Source: an uncultured Mycoplasma sp. (GTDB lineage Bacteria > Bacillota_I > Bacilli_A > RF39 > UBA660). Taken from it: a DNA stretch of 7,626 bases. The stretch covers positions 1 to 7,626 of the forward strand of contig CAJLUG010000042.1 in the NCBI GenBank assembly GCA_905209745.1, read 5' to 3'. Under the pieces are notes generated by a model. That model was not told where the DNA came from. It saw only the letters and a program-made list of their open reading frames with translations, and did not search any database. Position numbers and translations under genes: made by a program. This document shows positions 4,813-7,626 of this stretch, piece after piece; position 1 is the stretch's first letter, and the number at the start of each line of letters is the position of its first letter.

Positions 4813-6972
4813 TTATGAAAAATGACTAGGGTTAAAGTCAATATCTACCTTGATTTTTGTGTTTGTTTGGTAATGTTTTTGTATTTTTAATAAGACTTCT
4901 CTTAACTCCTCTTCTTTTTTATACTTTAAAATAATTCCATATCGATAGATCTTATTTACTCGAAAAACAGATACTGGTGTTGGACCTAATATCGTTGTAT
5001 GTGTTAAATTACGTTCTAAAGAACGCTTCATCTTTTCTGCTTCTTGTAATAAATATTTAGAGTCTTTGCCACTAACTCTAAGATAACAAAGAAAATAATA
5101 GGGAGGATATCCTAACTTTCTTCTAACTAACATTTCTTGTTTATAAAACCCTAAATAATCATGTTCTCCTGCAAAGTAAATCGCATAATGGTCTGGATTA
5201 AATGTCTGAATAAAAACTTCTCCAGGACGACTTCTACCACTTCTACCAGCAACTTGGGAAAGTAAAGAAAAGGTATTCTCACTACTTCTAAAATCTGGAA
5301 TATTTAAACTGGTATCTGCATTAATAACACCCACCAAAGTAACCTGTGGAAAATCAAGTCCCTTCGCCACAATCTGAGTACCTAATAAAATATCATATTC
5401 ATGGTTTTGAAAAGCTCGAATCATCTCTTCATGACTACCTTTTCTACTAGTCGTATCCATATCCATTCGTAATACTCTAGCAACAGGAAAAAGTTTTTTT
5501 ACTTCTTCTTCAATCTTTTCCGTACCAACACCTAAATCAGATAAACTAGCCCCTCCACATTCTGGACATACTTTTGGTAAAGGTGTTGCATATCCACAAT
5601 AATGACATCGTAACATCTGATTACTCTTATGATAAGTTAAGGTAATATCACAGTTTGGACACTTAATCGTATGAGAACAATTCTTACAAGTAACAAAAGT
5701 AGAAAAACCTCGACGATTTAAAAATAAAATAACTTGTTCTTTGTTTTCTAATCGACTAAGAATCGCTTGTATCAAAGAACTACTAAAATGTCCCTGTCTT
5801 CTAGACTCTAAATTCATATCAATAATAGATACTTTAGGTAAATTACGACCGTTCACTCGCTTATCTAAAGTAAGTAACTGATAGACTCCTTTTCCTGCCC
5901 TAGCCATAGATTCTAAAGAAGGAGTAGCACTTCCTAAAATAACTGGACACTGATGATATTTCCCTCTCCATATCGCAATATCTCTAGCGTGATATCTAGG
6001 ACTACTATCCCCTTGTTTATAAGAATCACTATGCTCTTCATCCATAATAATTGCCCCAATATTTTTAAGTGGTGCAAAAATAGCACTACGAGCCCCGATG
6101 ACAATAGACGCTTCTCCTCTTGCAATCCTTCTCCACTCATCATACTTCTCTCCATCAGATAATGCCGAATGAAGTGCCGCAATAGCATGTGGAAAACGAT
6201 TAGAAAACCGTTCAATCATCTGTGGTGTAAGACTAATTTCAGGAACCAACATAATCGCTGTTTTTCCCTCTCTCAAGGCCTCTTCAATAATCTGCATATA
6301 AACTGCTGTCTTACCAGATCCCGTAACTCCAAAAAGTAAATAAGGCTTACTACTATCCCCTTCTAAAACAGTATCAACTACCTTTTGTTGTTCTAAAGTA
6401 AGAGTATGTACTTCCTTCTTTCCTACCTGATAACTTGTTCTATAAACCTCTTTTTTTATTACTCCTAAAACTCCCTTAGTAACTAAAGTATCTAAAGATG
6501 ATTTAGAAATATCGACTAGCTTAGAACGTAAAATAACATCCCGATTTAAAAATAATTCTAATATTTTTTTCTGACTAGGATTTTTTGCTTCATACTCTTT
6601 ATCCAACAACTGATAATAAACATCATACTTCTTCGTAATTTTCCTACCAACTTTCGCTTTTAACGCCTTTGGTAACATCACCTGATACGCACTAATTAAA
6701 GTAGATAACGTATTTTTTTGTACTTCTTTTCCTAGTTCTAATAATTCTTGATTTAAAATAACATCAGTATCAATAACTTCAATAACTTCTTTTAACTCCA
6801 AAGTACTAGAAGACTTAATCTCTAAAACAAACCCTTCTATCGTTCTTCTTCCAAAAGGAACTAAAACACGCACCCCTACTCGAATACTACTTTCCATATT
6901 AGAAGGTACGAAATAATCAAAAATTTTATCGACACTACTACTAGCTACTTCTACTAATACACCAACAACCAT
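4813..6972 (-). CDS. priA: Primosomal replication-restart helicase PriA
   Basis: PriA recognises stalled or recombined forks and reloads the replicative helicase. At 719 residues it is full length (E. coli 732). In order: the N-terminal 3'-end-binding domain (about 1-105, with FDYFVP), a winged-helix region (about 110-180), helicase lobe 1 with Walker A GVTGSGKT (215-222), DEEH (311-314) and GSATPS (347-352), then lobe 2. Lobe 2 contains a zinc-binding insert with all eight cysteines (429, 432, 438, 441, 456, 459, 469, 472), the GTQIVAKGLDFP motif (531-542) and QVAGRSGR (573-580). A C-terminal domain contains LGYPPY (620-625). The ATG at 6972 follows a perfect AGGAGG (6983-6978). It is the first gene after a terminator, so it probably heads the operon ending in fmt and the 239-residue gene. 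Confidence 0.98.
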   Translation of the reverse strand: MVVGVLVEVASSSVDKIFDYFVPSNMESSIRVGVRVLVPFGRRTIEGFVLEIKSSSTLELKEVIEVIDTDVILNQELLELGKEVQKNTLSTLISAYQVMLPKALKAKVGRKITKKYDVYYQLLDKEYEAKNPSQKKILELFLNRDVILRSKLVDISKSSLDTLVTKGVLGVIKKEVYRTSYQVGKKEVHTLTLEQQKVVDTVLEGDSSKPYLLFGVTGSGKTAVYMQIIEEALREGKTAIMLVPEISLTPQMIERFSNRFPHAIAALHSALSDGEKYDEWRRIARGEASIVIGARSAIFAPLKNIGAIIMDEEHSDSYKQGDSSPRYHARDIAIWRGKYHQCPVILGSATPSLESMARAGKGVYQLLTLDKRVNGRNLPKVSIIDMNLESRRQGHFSSSLIQAILSRLENKEQVILFLNRRGFSTFVTCKNCSHTIKCPNCDITLTYHKSNQMLRCHYCGYATPLPKVCPECGGASLSDLGVGTEKIEEEVKKLFPVARVLRMDMDTTSRKGSHEEMIRAFQNHEYDILLGTQIVAKGLDFPQVTLVGVINADTSLNIPDFRSSENTFSLLSQVAGRSGRSRPGEVFIQTFNPDHYAIYFAGEHDYLGFYKQEMLVRRKLGYPPYYFLCYLRVSGKDSKYLLQEAEKMKRSLERNLTHTTILGPTPVSVFRVNKIYRYGIILKYKKEEELREVLLKIQKHYQTNTKIKVDIDFNPSHFS

Positions 6973-6991
6973 AACGACCTCCTACTTATAT

Positions 6992-7000
6992 TTTATACCA
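6992..7000 (-). promoter_or_regulatory. Candidate extended -10 promoter of priA
   Basis: TGGTATAAA (7000-6992, minus strand) combines an upstream TG with TATAAA. No convincing -35 lies upstream, where the U-tract of the preceding terminator sits. Transcription would begin near 6985 with a very short leader still containing AGGAGG. The position right after a terminator supports a promoter here, though readthrough could suffice. Confidence 0.35.
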
Positions 7001-7029
7001 AAAAAAGAAAAAAGACTAACACTAGTCTT
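7000..7029 (-). terminator. Intrinsic terminator between the 55-aa gene and priA
   Basis: On the minus strand AAGACTA (7029-7023) pairs with TAGTCTT (7018-7012) around a 4-nt loop, followed by TTTTCTTTTTTT (7011-7000). The stem begins within the TAA stop of the upstream small gene. The stem is short and AT-rich, so partial readthrough into priA is possible. Confidence 0.7.
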
Positions 7030-7195
7030 ATAATAATTCTATTTCTTCTTCCTCCTGAAATAAGACACTAGGATCATCTACTAACTTTCTTCTATTACGC
7101 ACTTCTTCTAACTGTAATTTTTTTTCTTTATGATACGCAATCAAAAAAGAAAGAATAGAAAGAAATAAACAAAAGATAAGAATAGATAACCTCAT
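7028..7195 (-). CDS. Small single-span membrane protein (55 aa), unknown function
   Basis: The frame runs from ATG 7195 to TAA 7030-7028, with a ribosome binding site AGAGGTGAT just upstream. Residues 2-21 are hydrophobic (with FCLFLSILSFLIA), followed by a basic/acidic helix-like tail (about 22-45) and an acidic end (QEEEEIELL). It starts 11 nt after the upstream protease gene and ends at a terminator, so the two are probably cotranscribed. The topology is probably a short N-terminal anchor with the charged tail in the cytosol, although the hydrophobic part could also be a signal peptide. No known family is recognised. Confidence 0.65.
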   Translation of the reverse strand: MRLSILIFCLFLSILSFLIAYHKEKKLQLEEVRNRRKLVDDPSVLFQEEEEIELL

Positions 7196-7206
7196 AGTAT
7201 CACCTC

Positions 7207-7626
7207 TTAAAATAATCTCAATATATCTTGGAATGTAATTACAACCATTAATATCATCAACAAGAATAATCCAATAGTATGAATCATATTCTCAGTTTCA
7301 GGTTTTACTGGAGAGCCTTTAATCTTTTCTATAATAATAAATAAAATATGTCCTCCATCAAAAGCAGGTAATGGAAGTAAATTAATAAATCCTACATTAA
7401 TACTTAAAAATGCTGTTAAATAAATAAGATTCATTATACCATCACTAACAGTAGAACCAACAACAGAAAATATTCCCACAGGTCCACTAAGCTGTGAAAT
7501 ACTAATACCCCCCGTAAAAAGATAAAACATAGTAACAGCCATTTGTTTAAAAATGGAAACAGTCTTTTGACCAGTCCATTGTAAAGCACTAATAATTCCG
7601 TATTCTTTTTCTTGTTCCATACCAAT
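7207..7626 (-). CDS. rseP: RIP metalloprotease (site-2 protease, RseP family), C-terminal part; 5' end outside the window
   Basis: The visible 139 residues are the end of an intramembrane zinc protease that cuts transmembrane substrates such as anti-sigma factors or leftover signal peptides. The diagnostic second active-site motif NLLPLPAFDGGH is present (visible residues 82-93), with the Asp that completes zinc binding. SGPVGIF (47-53) before it marks the usual region after the PDZ domain. Hydrophobic segments lie near 64-82 and 114-132. The HExxH motif and most of the PDZ region are beyond the right edge, so activity cannot be judged. The frame continues upstream (Ile-Gly before the first Met in view), so that Met is not the start. 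A 55-residue gene follows after 11 nt. Confidence 0.92.
   Translation of the reverse strand: MGMEQEKEYGIISALQWTGQKTVSIFKQMAVTMFYLFTGGISISQLSGPVGIFSVVGSTVSDGIMNLIYLTAFLSINVGFINLLPLPAFDGGHILFIIIEKIKGSPVKPETENMIHTIGLFLLMILMVVITFQDILRLF

Noticed and set aside
4784..4819. Promoter TTCATA-17-TATAAT before the 77-aa gene
   Set aside because: Transcription would begin within the ribosome binding site at about 4784, leaving no usable leader. Such matches are common by chance in AT-rich DNA.
5934..6215. Open frames inside priA (minus 5934-6215, plus 5953-6162)
   Set aside because: They are shadows of the priA coding sequence in other frames, without ribosome binding sites.
7434..7625. Second open frame overlapping the RseP-family gene
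   Set aside because: It lies in another frame of the protease gene and is made of low-complexity hydrophobic residues; the protease frame carries the NLLPLPAFDGGH motif.
1..7626. Altered genetic code (TGA as tryptophan), because no gene here ends in TGA
   Set aside because: Eight stops are too few to judge, tryptophans checked use TGG, and full-length priA and fmt read cleanly with the standard code.

Overview
The window looks like chromosomal DNA from a low-GC, Firmicutes-type bacterium, possibly a Bacilli/Erysipelotrichia or RF39-like gut commensal. The evidence is AT-rich codon use, strong AGGAGG-type ribosome binding sites, U-tract hairpin terminators, a priA...fmt neighbourhood and a Tn916/phage-style integrase. 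The assignment below phylum is an impression, not a proof. All convincing genes lie on the minus strand, so transcription runs from high to low coordinates.

Right-hand block (7626 to 1713), housekeeping. It begins with the C-terminal third of a site-2 protease (rseP family, cut by the window edge) and a 55-residue membrane peptide. A terminator overlapping that peptide's stop codon closes this unit. A second unit then runs priA (primosomal helicase), a 77-residue tail-anchored protein, a 377-residue tail-anchored protein of unknown function, fmt (Met-tRNA formyltransferase) and a 239-residue membrane-anchored extracytoplasmic protein. It ends at a terminator whose loop holds the last stop codon. 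Peptide deformylase (def), often found between priA and fmt, is absent here; two small membrane-anchored genes occupy that place.

Left-hand block (1684 to 1), a candidate self-encoded DNA inversion switch. A complete tyrosine recombinase gene (307-1389) is bracketed by two identical 24-bp sites in inverted orientation (232-255 and 1560-1583). Each site has the layout of a tyrosine-recombinase core: two 8-bp inverted arms around an asymmetric 7-bp spacer. Inside the segment, next to both ends of the integrase gene, are two near-identical 19-bp direct repeats, each made of two TTGACYA units; these look like arm-type integrase sites. A 10-bp dyad covers the integrase promoter region and a possible outward promoter. 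Just outside the right core site is a strong plus-strand terminator that serves no plus-strand gene in the present orientation. Just outside the left core site begins a gene for an exported or membrane-anchored protein (1-169, cut by the window edge), whose candidate -35 box lies in the recombination site.

The simplest reading is a roughly 1.34-kb invertible cassette that carries its own recombinase. Flipping it would exchange the integrase tail for an outward promoter in front of the surface-protein gene, while the plus-strand terminator would shield the priA-fmt operon. Inversion itself is inferred; the repeats are directly visible.
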